Positions 1 to 8,894 of a DNA stretch of 64,000 nucleotides are shown here, piece after piece. Each line of letters opens with the position of its first letter. Within the stretch, counting starts at the first letter, position 1. This stretch comes from Pseudomonas californiensis (GTDB lineage: Bacteria; Pseudomonadota; Gammaproteobacteria; Pseudomonadales; Pseudomonadaceae), in NCBI RefSeq assembly GCF_021147775.1, contig NZ_JAGTPK010000004.1:186001-250000 (forward strand), given 5' to 3'. Position numbers and translations under genes: made by a program. The notes under the pieces are model-generated. The model made no database searches, was not told where the DNA came from, and was given only the letters and a program-made list of their open reading frames with translations.

Positions 1-785
1 CGTGCAGTTTGAAGACTGTCCTGGCAGAGATATTGTCGCGGGCTGTGTGTTTTTTTACCGAGACTGTCGATGGGTTTTTCGGTAAACGGCCGGGGTCGTG
101 CTGCACACACACGTTGCATGGCGCGCGTCAGCGCCGCCTGGTCAGAAAAGCCGCTGCGTAGTGCAATGTCTGAAATCGGCAATGCAGTACTGCGCAGCCA
201 TTGTTGCGCATCGTTGATTCGCAACTCGGTCAGCCACGCCTGTGGAGACTTGGCAAACGCGTGGCGAAAACGCTGATGCAACTGACTCAGGCTCATGTTC
301 GCGACGCGAGCCATGGCCTGATTGTTCCAGTCGCCCGCTGGATATGCGCGGACCCGTGCAATCAGTGGTTGCAGTATCGACGACTCGGCTGAACTTTCGG
401 CCCCGAACGACGAGACAAGCAGCGTCGCCAGCGGCGTCGTGCCTGCTGCAAGCTGTTCATTGCCGATGAGATCCGCAAACTCTATCAATCGTCTGGTTGC
501 CGCAGGTATTGGCACATAGATGCGTTTGGCCAGACGCTCCATCTGAACGCTTTCAAGCAGAGTCGAGGAACAGTCCAGAACCAGGAACCGACTGCTTGCG
601 TCGGTGAGTTGCGAGTGCACGGAGCCAGGCGCAACGAGGGCTGCAAGTGAATGGTCGATATAGCCGCCATGGCCATTGACATCAATTTCCATCCGCCCAT
701 GAACAGGCAGCACCCACTGAGCAAAATCATGGTCATGATGCGGGTTTTCACCGCTGTAGCTGCGTACTTCTAGGTTCAGAAACAT
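1..785 (-). CDS. AraC-family transcriptional regulator (3' end outside window)
   Basis: An open frame of 261 codons runs leftward from an ATG at 785 and off the window edge without a stop. A GGAG sits about 13 bases before the ATG. The N-terminal half is cupin-like (HHDHDF near residue 16, then a hydrophobic beta-rich stretch). The C-terminal part has two helix-turn-helix units typical of AraC proteins (MARVANMSLSQLHQRFRHAF, then ISDIALRSGFSDQAALTRAM). It is therefore probably a DNA-binding regulator of a small effector-responsive operon. Its target is not visible, because the genes that would lie to the left are outside the window. The final residues are Lys/Ser-rich and atypical, so the true end cannot be judged. 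Confidence 0.78.
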   Translation of the reverse strand, partial: MFLNLEVRSYSGENPHHDHDFAQWVLPVHGRMEIDVNGHGGYIDHSLAALVAPGSVHSQLTDASSRFLVLDCSSTLLESVQMERLAKRIYVPIPAATRRLIEFADLIGNEQLAAGTTPLATLLVSSFGAESSAESSILQPLIARVRAYPAGDWNNQAMARVANMSLSQLHQRFRHAFAKSPQAWLTELRINDAQQWLRSTALPISDIALRSGFSDQAALTRAMQRVCAARPRPFTEKPIDSLGKKTHSPRQYLCQDSLQTA

Positions 786-1223
786 CTGCTCTGCGTCTCC
801 ATCAATCGCCTTCAACCTACAGACCACTGCTGGTGTTTAAACCAGTCAGGATTGGCCCGTGAGCGCGGGCTTGAGAAGTGTACTGCCCGCAGCACGACCT
901 GGGAATCAGCAGCTCATTTGGACGGGAGTCGGCATTTTCTTCATAACCTGTCTGTGAACGCCGCGTGTGGTGGCGCAAGATCTGATTTCGGCAACGGCGG
1001 GTGGCGACATGCCTGCGTTCGAAAGTCCGGCTTTCCTGATAAACTGTGCGGCCGTCCCGGCCAGGCTAGTCCGAGCTGCGCGGCTCACCGAGTTGCTCCT
1101 GGGGTTTTGTGAGTGATCGCCGTCACTCAGGCCCACTACATTCCTCAGTACGGCGACTGCCCGGTAGCAACCGCTCCAAAAAAGCTGAAACGACCCAGAA
1201 TGGCTACAAACAGGCCCGCTAAA
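786..1223. other. intergenic region between AraC gene and dusA
   Basis: This 438-bp stretch separates the leftward AraC gene from the rightward dusA gene, so it must hold both promoters. I see no convincing reading frame with a ribosome site and no strong hairpin. An in-frame extension of dusA to a GTG at 1113 is open, but it adds 37 residues that the family lacks. Confidence 0.5.
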
Positions 1224-2234
1224 ATGCAACCAGATACCGCCCCAAACCCCCATATCACAAGGCCTGCACTGTCGCGCCGCTTCTCCGTTGCGCCGATGAT
1301 GGATTGGACCGATCGTCATTGCCGGTACTTCCTGCGTCTGCTGTCGAAGAACGCGCTTCTGTACACGGAGATGGTGACCACGGGTGCGTTGTTGCATGGT
1401 GACCGGGAGCGTTTTCTGCGTCATGACGACACTGAGCATCCGCTGGCCCTGCAGTTGGGCGGGAGTACGGCGGCGGATCTGGCGGCGTGTGCGCGCATGG
1501 CGCAGGACGTAGGCTATGACGAGGTCAATCTGAATGTCGGCTGCCCGAGCGATCGGGTGCAGAACAACATGATCGGTGCGTGCCTGATGGCGCATCCGGA
1601 GTTGGTGGCCGATTGTGTGAAGGCCATGCGCGACGCCGTCAGCATCCCGGTAACGGTGAAGCACCGTATTGGCATCAACGGGCGCGACAGCTATGCGCAG
1701 TTGTGCGATTTCGTCGGCAAGGTGCATGAGGCGGGCTGCGACAGCTTCACTGTGCATGCGCGCATCGCGATTCTTGAAGGTTTGTCGCCCAAGGAGAATC
1801 GGGACATTCCGCCACTTCGCTACGACGTCGTCGCTCAATTGAAATCCGACTTCCCAGACCTGGAAATCATCCTCAACGGCGGTATCAAGACGTTGGAGCA
1901 GTGTGCCGAGCACTTGCAGACATTCGACGGCGTGATGCTGGGGCGCGAGGCGTACCACAACCCTTATCTGTTGTCGCAAGTCGACAGCCAGCTGTTCGGC
2001 GACACGGCGCCAGCCATCAGTCGTGCGGACGCGCTTGAGGCGTTGCGGCCTTACATTGCGGCGCATATCGCCAGCGGCGGCAACATGCATCACGTTACCC
2101 GCCATGCGCTCGGTCTGGCGCAAGGTTTCCCAGGCGCTCGACGTTTTCGCCAATTGCTTTCCGTCGATATTCACAAGGCTGAAAACCCCATGCTGTTGCT
2201 GGACCAGGCGGCGCTGTTTCTGGAAGGGCATTGA
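1224..2234 (+). CDS. dusA: tRNA-dihydrouridine(20/20a) synthase DusA
   Basis: FMN-dependent reductase that uses NADPH to convert uridine 20/20a in the tRNA D-loop to dihydrouridine. The 336-residue protein opens with the TIM-barrel FMN-binding motif RRFSVAPMMDWTDRHC. It carries the active-site motif NVGCPSDRVQNNMIGACLM, whose Cys is the catalytic acid, and later KHRIGI and LNGGIKT for FMN phosphate binding. The NNMIG insertion is typical of DusA rather than DusB or DusC. The start at 1224 was chosen because the conserved domain begins about 18 residues later. Upstream in-frame codons (ATG 1200, GTG 1113) have no better ribosome site. A second family member, DusC, lies at 31041. Confidence 0.95.
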   Translation: MQPDTAPNPHITRPALSRRFSVAPMMDWTDRHCRYFLRLLSKNALLYTEMVTTGALLHGDRERFLRHDDTEHPLALQLGGSTAADLAACARMAQDVGYDEVNLNVGCPSDRVQNNMIGACLMAHPELVADCVKAMRDAVSIPVTVKHRIGINGRDSYAQLCDFVGKVHEAGCDSFTVHARIAILEGLSPKENRDIPPLRYDVVAQLKSDFPDLEIILNGGIKTLEQCAEHLQTFDGVMLGREAYHNPYLLSQVDSQLFGDTAPAISRADALEALRPYIAAHIASGGNMHHVTRHALGLAQGFPGARRFRQLLSVDIHKAENPMLLLDQAALFLEGH

Positions 2235-2253
2235 TTGAGCGACGAGCGTCGGG

Positions 2254-2279
2254 CAGCGTCAAAGCGCGCCCTGACGCTG
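2254..2279 (+). terminator. hairpin downstream of dusA
   Basis: CAGCGTCA and TGACGCTG form a perfect 8-bp stem around a 10-base loop, 20 bases after the dusA stop. The following run is not a clean T tract, so termination is only likely. Confidence 0.4.
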
Positions 2280-2383
2280 TGCGGATCTTTGGTTCCTTTT
2301 AGATCAAAACTATCGTTTTTCCAGCTGGCTACGTCGGTTGACTCAGGCTATGTTGACGGCATACCTACCCGAGGAAAGCTGAC

Positions 2384-2815
2384 ATGCATAAAGTACTGGT
2401 TCCCTTCGACGGCTCTGAGCACGCCATGCGCGCGCTGGGCTATGTCATTGAGCTGTGCGGCGATCTGAAAAAATCACTTGAAGTGCATGTCATCAACATA
2501 CAAGCCAGCCCGATTGCCTATAGCGGTTACCTGACACAGGACATGATCAAAGGCGTGGAACTCGGTCTGCGCAATGAAGGGCTGGCAGTGCTGGAAGACG
2601 CGGTTGAGCTGCTCAAGGCCGCCGGTGTGGCCCATGAAGCCCATGTGGATCTGGGCAACGTCGCCGAGCAGGTCGAAGTGGCGGTCAATCGTCTGAAGTG
2701 TGACGCGGTTGTCATGGGTACTCGTGGCCTGGGTAACTTCGGCGGCCTGCTGTTGGGCTCAGTGGCCACTCGTGTGATCCATGAAGTGTCGGTTCCAGTC
2801 ACGCTCATCAAGTAA
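2384..2815 (+). CDS. universal stress protein, UspA family
   Basis: A 143-residue single-domain UspA protein with an alpha/beta nucleotide-binding fold. It starts with the typical strand MHKVLVPFDGSEHAMRAL. It ends with the ATP-binding signature GTRGLGNFGGLLLGSVAT (G-x2-G-x9-G-S), so it is predicted to belong to the ATP-binding class. A GAGGAAAG ribosome site precedes the ATG. It stands alone, with a 149-bp gap after dusA, and converges on the response-regulator gene only 12 bp away. Family members respond to starvation, oxidants or low oxygen. I searched the leader for an Anr site and found only one half-site (ATCAA near 2303), so regulation is unresolved. Confidence 0.92.
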   Translation: MHKVLVPFDGSEHAMRALGYVIELCGDLKKSLEVHVINIQASPIAYSGYLTQDMIKGVELGLRNEGLAVLEDAVELLKAAGVAHEAHVDLGNVAEQVEVAVNRLKCDAVVMGTRGLGNFGGLLLGSVATRVIHEVSVPVTLIK

Positions 2816-2827
2816 AAGTTGCCATCT

Positions 2828-3292
2828 TCAGGGCTGTGCCAGTGAACGTGACTGGCGCAGCAATTCGATGTTTTCTGGTGGCACCAGCTTGCGCAGTGAC
2901 TTGTACAACGCGCGAGTTTCCAGCAGATTCCAGATCCGCAACATGGTCTCCAGAGCATCCAGGGGTTTGCTGATGAAATCCCGCGCGCCCAACGCCAGGG
3001 CGCGCAAGCGGGTATCACGCGTCGCATCTGCGGTCAGGACCATGATGGGCAAGTAATCATTGGCGGGGATGCGCCGATTGAGTTGCTCAAGCACGGCAAA
3101 ACCGTCGAACTCGGGCATGTGCAGGTCCAGTACTACCAGGTCGGGTTCAAAGCTGTTGAACAGGTCCAGCGTGCGCAACGGTTCAGTGCTGCTCAGCACG
3201 TTGGTCAGGCCTTCCCGGGCCAGCAATTGCTCCATCAGCTCCAGGTTGGGCAACTGATCGTCGATGATCAGAATACGAAAATCTCCGGTCAT
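2828..3292 (-). CDS. stand-alone receiver-domain response regulator
   Basis: A 154-residue CheY-like receiver with no output domain. The acidic pair is D11/D12, the phosphoacceptor is D56 (VVLDLHMPEFDG), and the conserved Lys is in FISKPLD near residue 108. The C-terminal helix (LETRALYKSLRK) resembles the linker that joins the receiver to HD-GYP domains in RpfG-type regulators. Here the protein ends about 15 residues later, so it may act by protein contact or as a phosphate sink. Its start overlaps the stop of the hybrid kinase gene by 4 bp (ATGA), and it is the last gene of a four-gene operon. The natural partner is that kinase, directly upstream. Confidence 0.88.
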   Translation of the reverse strand: MTGDFRILIIDDQLPNLELMEQLLAREGLTNVLSSTEPLRTLDLFNSFEPDLVVLDLHMPEFDGFAVLEQLNRRIPANDYLPIMVLTADATRDTRLRALALGARDFISKPLDALETMLRIWNLLETRALYKSLRKLVPPENIELLRQSRSLAQP

Positions 3293-5616
3293 GGCGGCTC
3301 CGGTAAATAACGGTCAAGGTGGGCGAGGAAGACCGGCACCTGGATGGGTTTGGTGAGGACCGCAGTTGCTCCGGCCTGTATCAGCTCTCGCTGTGTGCTT
3401 TCGCTGGCGTCGGCGGTGATCATCAGCACAGGCGTCAGGGCTGTCGCCGTCAGGCCTCGCAGACGTTGGAGGACTTCCAGGCCTTTCAGGTCCGGCAAGT
3501 TGAGGTCCAGCAGGATCAATTGTGGGGCGTGTTGCCTGGCGAGGTCGAGCCCCAGCTGGCCTTGCATGCTCGACAGCAATTGCACGCCCGGTCTGCGCTG
3601 CATCAATGTTTCAATCAGGGCCATACTCGACAGATTGTCTTCGATACACAGTACTTTGCCGCGGTGTCTGGGCAGTGCGGTGCGCTGAACCGCAGGCAAC
3701 AGACTGCTTTGACGAGTCGCCGACAAAACGGGAGTGAGTACTCGCACACGCGGTAACTGCAGAGTGAAACGGCTGCCATGCCCGCGAAGGCTGTCGACCG
3801 AAAGTGTGCCGTGCATCATTTCCAGCATGCTTTTGCTGAGTGCCAGTCCCAGGCCAGTGCCTTCAATCTTTGGGTCTGCATCCAGGCGTTCGAATGGCTT
3901 GAACAATTGCTCGATACGCTCGGGCGCTATGCCATACCCGGTGTCGACGACGCTCACGGTAACCTGATCGTTCTGATGTCCGATTTCAATGTGTACCCGT
4001 CCGTTGGGACGGTTGTATTTGATGGCATTGGACAGCAGGTTCAGCAGCACCTGAATCAGTCGCTGGCGGTCGGCGACCACCCCCAGACCTTCGGGCACCC
4101 CAGGCAAATCGACCAGTTGGATATTACCGTCGGCGGCCATCGGCGAAACCAGTACCAGCGCCTCTTCGAGAACAGTCGACAATGGCACGGGCTCCAGGCT
4201 CAAGGACAGATGCCCGGCTTCGATCCGGGCAATGTCCAACACCTCGTTGATCAGTTTCAGCAGGTGTTGACCCCCGCGCAGGATGTGGCCGATCTGAGGG
4301 CGCTGACTGGCAGGCGAGTCCATGTCCAGTATCTGGGCGAAGCCGAGAATCGAGTTCAACGGCGTGCGCAGCTCATGGCTCATGCGAGAGAGAAATTCAC
4401 TCTTTGCGCGGCTGGCGCTTTCGGCGACTTCCCGGGCTGTGCCCAGGGCGATCTCCGCTGCGCGTCGATCTGAAATATCGCGGGTAATCTTGGAAAATCC
4501 GCGCAGCTCGTCGTTGCTGTCGTACTGAGCAGTGATGACGACGCTCGCCCAGAAGCGAGTCCCATCTTTGCGCTGGCGCCAGCCTTCCTCGGTGTAGCGG
4601 CCATTCTCGATCGCCTCTCGCAATGCCATCTCGGGATGTTGCGGGCATTCTTGCGGTTGGTAGAACACTGAAAAGTGCTGACCGATTATCTCCTGTTCGG
4701 TGTAGCCCTTGATGCGTTCCGCACCCATGTTCCATGTGGTGACATAACCATTGCGGTCCAGTGCAAAAATACCGTAGTCCTTCACACCTTCAATGATAAG
4801 CCTCAGCCGCTCTTCGTTTTCACGCAAGGCACGTTCGCGTTCGGCCAGCAGTTGTCCAGCCTCAACCAGTCGTGTGCCGAGTTGGCCGATCTCGTCCTTT
4901 TCAGGCGGCTGCGGCAGTAGCGGGTGCCCGAGTGCGAGACGCTGGGCATTGCGCTGCACCTGATGGACGCGGGCCACGATGCCTCGTGACAGCATCAGTA
5001 CCGCAAAAATGGCACCGAAGATTCCGCAGGCTGCCGCCAGCAGGGTAGACAACATCAGTCGCTCACGGATTCTCGCCGCATCCTCGGTTCGCTCGGCGAG
5101 CAGGGCATCCTCGCGTTCGCGCATCTGACTGATCCGCTCTCGCAGCAGATCGAGGATGTACTTGTTTTCGACCAGGATCGCTGAGATCGAATCCTGACCT
5201 TGTTCACTCAGCGAGCGCAGCCTTTCAAGGCCGTCCACTTTGGTATGGATCAGCGGGTCGATGGCCTTGAGATGTTCGCGGATCTGCTCGTCGCGCACAT
5301 TCATGTCCAGCCTGGCCAACGCTGCCTCGATCAAGGGTTGGGCATTCAGATAGCCGGGCAGAAAGTCCGGCTGGCGAGTCAGCAGGTAACCGCGCACGCT
5401 GGCCGCCGCTTCTGCAACCTGGGTGTGCACCGTCTGGATATCGCCCTGTACCAGCAGCACGCGACGTACGTCTTCCTCGGCTTGCGCGGTCTGACGCTCG
5501 ACAATGTAGATGAGCAGCAGCGACGACATCAGAATTGCCAGCGGCAGTGAAATGGCGACCAGTGCCTTGCCGCGCAGCGGGAGATCTTCCCAGCGGCTGC
5601 TGCCGCGACTGTTCAT
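3289..5616 (-). CDS. CHASE3/PAS hybrid sensor histidine kinase with C-terminal receiver
   Basis: A 775-residue membrane hybrid kinase. One transmembrane helix lies near residues 20-40, followed by a CHASE3-like helical sensor region (about 45-185), a second helix near 188-212 and a HAMP-like linker. A PAS domain follows (about 265-390, ending KITRDISDRRAAE). The HisKA H-box SRMSHELRTPLNS places the phosphorylated His near residue 414. The ATPase domain has an N box (NLLSNAIKYN) and G boxes (DTGYGI, GTGLGL). The receiver starts near residue 650, with Asp in ILLDLNLPD. Four-base overlaps on both sides imply translational coupling. The signal sensed is unknown. The receiver at the end and the following stand-alone receiver suggest a multistep relay. 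Confidence 0.92.
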   Translation of the reverse strand: MNSRGSSRWEDLPLRGKALVAISLPLAILMSSLLLIYIVERQTAQAEEDVRRVLLVQGDIQTVHTQVAEAAASVRGYLLTRQPDFLPGYLNAQPLIEAALARLDMNVRDEQIREHLKAIDPLIHTKVDGLERLRSLSEQGQDSISAILVENKYILDLLRERISQMREREDALLAERTEDAARIRERLMLSTLLAAACGIFGAIFAVLMLSRGIVARVHQVQRNAQRLALGHPLLPQPPEKDEIGQLGTRLVEAGQLLAERERALRENEERLRLIIEGVKDYGIFALDRNGYVTTWNMGAERIKGYTEQEIIGQHFSVFYQPQECPQHPEMALREAIENGRYTEEGWRQRKDGTRFWASVVITAQYDSNDELRGFSKITRDISDRRAAEIALGTAREVAESASRAKSEFLSRMSHELRTPLNSILGFAQILDMDSPASQRPQIGHILRGGQHLLKLINEVLDIARIEAGHLSLSLEPVPLSTVLEEALVLVSPMAADGNIQLVDLPGVPEGLGVVADRQRLIQVLLNLLSNAIKYNRPNGRVHIEIGHQNDQVTVSVVDTGYGIAPERIEQLFKPFERLDADPKIEGTGLGLALSKSMLEMMHGTLSVDSLRGHGSRFTLQLPRVRVLTPVLSATRQSSLLPAVQRTALPRHRGKVLCIEDNLSSMALIETLMQRRPGVQLLSSMQGQLGLDLARQHAPQLILLDLNLPDLKGLEVLQRLRGLTATALTPVLMITADASESTQRELIQAGATAVLTKPIQVPVFLAHLDRYLPEPP

Positions 5617-6281
5617 CGCCAGTCGCCTGAGGCCTGTGTTACCAGACCGAGTGCCACACCCCGAACGGCAGCCTGGGTGCGGTCCGAAGCGCCCAGTTTG
5701 CCGATGACTTTTTCCACATGGGCCTTGGCGGTGCCGGTGGTGATACCGAGTTTTTCGCCGATCTCCCGATTGCTTAAACCACCGGCCACCAGGCCGAGCA
5801 CCTGGCGCTCACGAGGAGTCAGGGGTTCCGGCAGGGCTGCGCCACTGACATTGCGCTCGGTCATACGCCGCAACAGTCGGGCGCTGACGGCGCTGTTGAG
5901 CGCCTCTTCACCCGCCGCGACGCGCTGCAGGCCGGCGATCACTTCGTCACGGCTGGCGTCCTTGAGCAGATAACCCACGGCCCCCGCGCTGATTGCGGCC
6001 TCCAGGTGATCGGTGCTGTCGTCCATGGTGAATATCACGACTTTGAGACCCGGCATCCGCTGTTGCAGGATGCGTGCGGCACCCAGGCCGTTAAGCACGG
6101 GCATACGGATATCGAGAATGGCAATGTCCGGTTGCAGCTCGACGCACAGGTCGACCGCTTGCTGACCATTGGAGGCCTGACCCACCACCTCGAATTCAGG
6201 GTGACCGGCCAGCAGTGATACGAATCCGGTACGGGTCACTTCGTGATCGTCCGCTAGGACCAGGCGCAAGGTTCCAGTCAT
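5613..6281 (-). CDS. NarL/FixJ-family response regulator with LuxR-type HTH
   Basis: A 222-residue two-domain regulator. The receiver has D11/D12 and phosphoacceptor D57 (AILDIRMPVLNG), with Lys in GYLLKDAS. The C-terminal LuxR helix-turn-helix begins LTPRERQVLGLVAGGLSNRE and includes the recognition-helix region TTGTAKAHVEKVIGKLG. It overlaps the GAF histidine kinase gene upstream and the hybrid kinase gene downstream by 4 bp each. The HisKA_3-type kinase immediately before it is the classical NarX-like partner for this class. No target sites could be assigned. Confidence 0.93.
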   Translation of the reverse strand: MTGTLRLVLADDHEVTRTGFVSLLAGHPEFEVVGQASNGQQAVDLCVELQPDIAILDIRMPVLNGLGAARILQQRMPGLKVVIFTMDDSTDHLEAAISAGAVGYLLKDASRDEVIAGLQRVAAGEEALNSAVSARLLRRMTERNVSGAALPEPLTPRERQVLGLVAGGLSNREIGEKLGITTGTAKAHVEKVIGKLGASDRTQAAVRGVALGLVTQASGDWR

Positions 6282-7462
6282 GTTATTGCCTTGTCTGCAG
6301 TAAAGGGGACGGTGGCGCGCAGTCGGGTGCCGCAGTCGGGACGACTCACGCAGGTCAATCGACCACCGAGCAGGCTGGCGCGCTCCTGCATCGCGATCAA
6401 CCCCATTTTCTGGACGCCGTTGTTGTCAAACGGCTGATCGGTGACGAAGCCGCGGCCATTATCTTCCAGCAGCAGCGATATGTGTGTGCCATTTGACTCA
6501 AGAGCCAACTGAACACTGCCAGCGTTGGCGTGTTTGAGCACGTTGTTGATACCTTCCTGGGCGATGCGAAACAGCGCGATCTCCAGATGGCTGGGCAGGC
6601 GCGTCATGGAACGTGAAACCCAGTGGACAGCAAGTCCTGCTTCGCGCAGCCGATCGGCTTCCTTGTCGACTGCCTGCAACAGGCCGAAATCATCCAGAAC
6701 AACCGGTCGCAAGCCGCTGATCAACTGGCGTCCTTCGCCGACGCAGTGCTGGGCGAGGGTAAGGATCGACCGCAGATCATGGTCCAGTGGCTCGGGCAGT
6801 TCGGGGCAGCGCCCGGCAAAACCCTGGAGACGTTGATGCAGCCCTGCCATGGTTTGCGCCAGGCCATCGTGCAGGTCATAGGCCATGCGCTTTCGTTCGT
6901 CTTCCTGAGCGGTAAACAGTTGGCGAACCAGTTCTGACATGGTGCGTTCACGGGCGACCAGCGCCTCGAGCAAACGGTTGTTTTCCAGGTGTGCCGCCAG
7001 CAGCGTGGCCAGTAGTTGCAGCGACTCGATGTCTTCGCCGTCCGGTGCGCTGATGCCGACGCTGTTGGCCAGCAGTAGCGTACCGAATGCCCCGTCGTCA
7101 GCCCCGCGAAGCGGCAACAGCAGCACGCTGGGCAGCAAGGTGTTGTGAAAATCCAGCCATTGCGGGCCTACGGCCAGCGCGTCGGCGACAGTTTCCAGTG
7201 AATTCAATCGCTCCTGACTGCCATGGCTTGCGGTAATCAACACGACGTTTTCGCTGTTCCACTCCAATAGCAAACCATGGTCCATGGCGACAAATGCGCA
7301 GGCTCTTTGCAGGACGCGCTGTCGCATTGCTTCAGGTGGCAGTTGAGTCAATTCCTGGCCAGTGTCCACCAGCAGACGCAGGCGGGCTGCACGACTTTGC
7401 GACTGCCGGTATTGGGTGCGGATCGCCAGCGCGCTCGCCGGATCGTGGGGTGGGCTTTGCAT
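6278..7462 (-). CDS. GAF-domain, NarX-type soluble sensor histidine kinase
   Basis: A 394-residue kinase without an obvious membrane helix, so probably cytoplasmic. A GAF-like sensory domain spans about residues 35-165. A short coiled coil follows, then the HisKA_3 box ERKRMAYDLHDGLAQTM with phosphorylated His near residue 198. The ATPase domain (about 290-390) has the N box EGINNVLKHA and the G box LLEDNGRGF, and ends with the GLIAMQERASLLGG motif typical of NarX/DegS kinases. It is the first gene of the four-gene operon, and its stop overlaps the start of the LuxR-type regulator. The promoter should lie in 7463-7653, shared with the divergent secreted-protein gene. Confidence 0.92.
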   Translation of the reverse strand: MQSPPHDPASALAIRTQYRQSQSRAARLRLLVDTGQELTQLPPEAMRQRVLQRACAFVAMDHGLLLEWNSENVVLITASHGSQERLNSLETVADALAVGPQWLDFHNTLLPSVLLLPLRGADDGAFGTLLLANSVGISAPDGEDIESLQLLATLLAAHLENNRLLEALVARERTMSELVRQLFTAQEDERKRMAYDLHDGLAQTMAGLHQRLQGFAGRCPELPEPLDHDLRSILTLAQHCVGEGRQLISGLRPVVLDDFGLLQAVDKEADRLREAGLAVHWVSRSMTRLPSHLEIALFRIAQEGINNVLKHANAGSVQLALESNGTHISLLLEDNGRGFVTDQPFDNNGVQKMGLIAMQERASLLGGRLTCVSRPDCGTRLRATVPFTADKAIT

Positions 7463-7656
7463 GGTGTGGCTCCAGCGAGGTTGGATGCCCGTGCGGGCGC
7501 TACGGCAATGGCGCTATTAAAGCCTTTATCAGGAGACGGTGCCTATCTGCCGGTTGGCATACGCAAATAACCCCGGTTGGCCGATGGCGCACAAAAGCGG
7601 GCAGGGCAAAGTGGCACTCACTGAATCCCTGAACAGATCCCCGTAGGAGAGTTGTG

Positions 7657-8184
7657 ATGAACATGAAATTGACCGCGCTGGCCCTGATGTTTGCTGTAAG
7701 TGCACCAATGGTTGCCCAGGCCGCTGCCGAGCCGAGTGGCTATAGCTACCGCATGGTCGCCGATCAGCCCAGCAACGTGAATGACAAGGAAATCGCAGGC
7801 CTGTTCGATCGTTGGAACAAGGCGCTGAAAACCGGTAATTCAGACACTGTGGTTTCGCTGTACACAACTGACGCTGTGCTCCAGCCGACAGTGTCCAACA
7901 AGGTTCGTGCGACGCCGGCGGAGATCAAGGATTACTTCGATCACTTCCTTGCGCTCAAGCCGGTTGGTGAGATCAACTACCGCGAAATCCGTCGCCTTGG
8001 TACCGATGCGGCAGTGGACAGCGGGGTCTATACCTTCACCCTGACAGCGGCCGATGGCAAGAAAAGCACGGTACAGGCACGCTACACGTTCCTTTACCAC
8101 CGGGTCGGCAATGAGTGGAAGATCCTCAATCACCACTCCTCGGCCATGCCGGAAGTACAACCGCAGTATCAGGTCAGCCGCTGA
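7657..8184 (+). CDS. secreted DUF4440/SnoaL-like protein (SgcJ/EcaC family)
   Basis: A 175-residue protein with a Sec signal peptide (MNMKLTALALMFAVSAPMVAQA, cleavage expected before AAEPSG), so periplasmic. The mature part has the cone-shaped NTF2-like fold pattern of DUF4440 and CaMKII-association domains: FDRWNKALKTGNSDTVVSLY, then DAVLQPT, and a terminal beta strand YTFLYHRVGNEWKILNHHSS. Such domains bind small ligands or act as oligomeric scaffolds, and no reaction can be assigned. AGGAGA at 7645 fits the ATG at 7657, while an adjacent GTG at 7654 is too close. A strong terminator follows. Confidence 0.85.
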   Translation: MNMKLTALALMFAVSAPMVAQAAAEPSGYSYRMVADQPSNVNDKEIAGLFDRWNKALKTGNSDTVVSLYTTDAVLQPTVSNKVRATPAEIKDYFDHFLALKPVGEINYREIRRLGTDAAVDSGVYTFTLTAADGKKSTVQARYTFLYHRVGNEWKILNHHSSAMPEVQPQYQVSR

Positions 8185-8210
8185 TCAACGATCGAGCCGG
8201 CTAAAACGAA

Positions 8211-8239
8211 AATCCGGAGCCATGGCTCCGGATTTTTTT
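8211..8239. terminator. bidirectional intrinsic terminator
   Basis: A perfect 24-bp palindrome (AATCCGGAGCCA and its complement) is followed by a T run on the plus strand and, read the other way, by TTTTCG. It separates the convergent secreted-protein gene and pvdS and can serve both. Confidence 0.9.
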
Positions 8240-8257
8240 CGTCTGAAGAAAAAGCTT

Positions 8258-8794
8258 TCAGGATTCGCCTTGCGCGCCATTGACCTTGCGGCAATGGATC
8301 AATGCGTCGCGAATCATGAAGTTCACCAGTGTCGGTGAAACGCCCAGTTCCTTGGCGATGTCCTTCTGCGGAACGCCGTGCAACCGGTACATCTCGAATG
8401 CGTAGCGTGTGCGAGGCGGCAGTTGCGACAGCGCGTCGGCGATTTTCTCGAGGCTTGCGAAGTTGATGTGTGATGTCTCTGGCGAAGCACCCTGGATGAC
8501 CACATTCAAACCCTCGGCTTCAGGTCCTGTGTATTTCTGTTCCAATGCCTGCTTGCGATAGTGATCTATAGCCAGGTTGCGCACGATCTGGAACAGATAA
8601 CTGAGCTGGGCCTTGAACGTCAGCGAGGCCTGAGGCGCGGAACGCAGCCTGAAGAAAGCGTCCTGTACGACGTCTTCGGCACGCGACCGACAGCCAACGA
8701 TGCGGGCTGCGATTTTGATCAGCAACAGGTAGTTATCGACAAAAACCTTGAGTAAGGGTGAGTCGTACTTGCTTGTGAATACGTGTTCCGTCAT
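8258..8794 (-). CDS. pvdS: extracytoplasmic-function sigma factor PvdS
   Basis: Iron-starvation sigma factor that directs RNA polymerase to pyoverdine and related virulence promoters. The 178-residue protein has sigma region 2 (AARIVGCRSRAEDVVQDAFF, then SYLFQIVRNLAIDHYRKQA). Region 4 contains RTRYAFEMYRLHGVPQKDI and ELGVSPTLVNFMIRDAL. The region-2 and region-4 blocks and the QGASPETSHINFA linker match my recollection of P. aeruginosa PvdS closely. An AAGGTG ribosome site supports the ATG at 8794. The frame is open further upstream but lacks sigma-factor sequence. A Fur box about 80 bp upstream predicts repression by iron. The fpv uptake operon lies immediately to the right. Confidence 0.95.
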   Translation of the reverse strand: MTEHVFTSKYDSPLLKVFVDNYLLLIKIAARIVGCRSRAEDVVQDAFFRLRSAPQASLTFKAQLSYLFQIVRNLAIDHYRKQALEQKYTGPEAEGLNVVIQGASPETSHINFASLEKIADALSQLPPRTRYAFEMYRLHGVPQKDIAKELGVSPTLVNFMIRDALIHCRKVNGAQGES

Positions 8795-8873
8795 GAAATT
8801 CACCTTGCTACAAAGCCATTGAAGGGGGGCTGCCTCGTGAGCAACGCCATCACGTTGGGGCGATAAATTAGTC

Positions 8874-8892
8874 TTAATGATAATTATTGTCA
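8874..8892 (-). promoter_or_regulatory. Fur box upstream of pvdS
   Basis: Read on the minus strand, the 19-mer GACAATAATTATCATTAAG matches 14 of 19 positions of the classical Fur consensus GATAATGATAATCATTATC. It lies 79-97 bp before the pvdS start, where iron-dependent Fur repression of pvdS is known in Pseudomonas. Confidence 0.8.
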
Positions 8893-8894
8893 AA

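Noticed and set aside
906..2231. Long open frame on the minus strand opposite dusA
   Set aside because: It mirrors the dusA codon pattern, has no ribosome site or recognisable domain, and dusA on the other strand is certain.
2296..2310. Anr/FNR box before the UspA gene
   Set aside because: Only the ATCAA half is present. The TTGAT half is missing at the required spacing.
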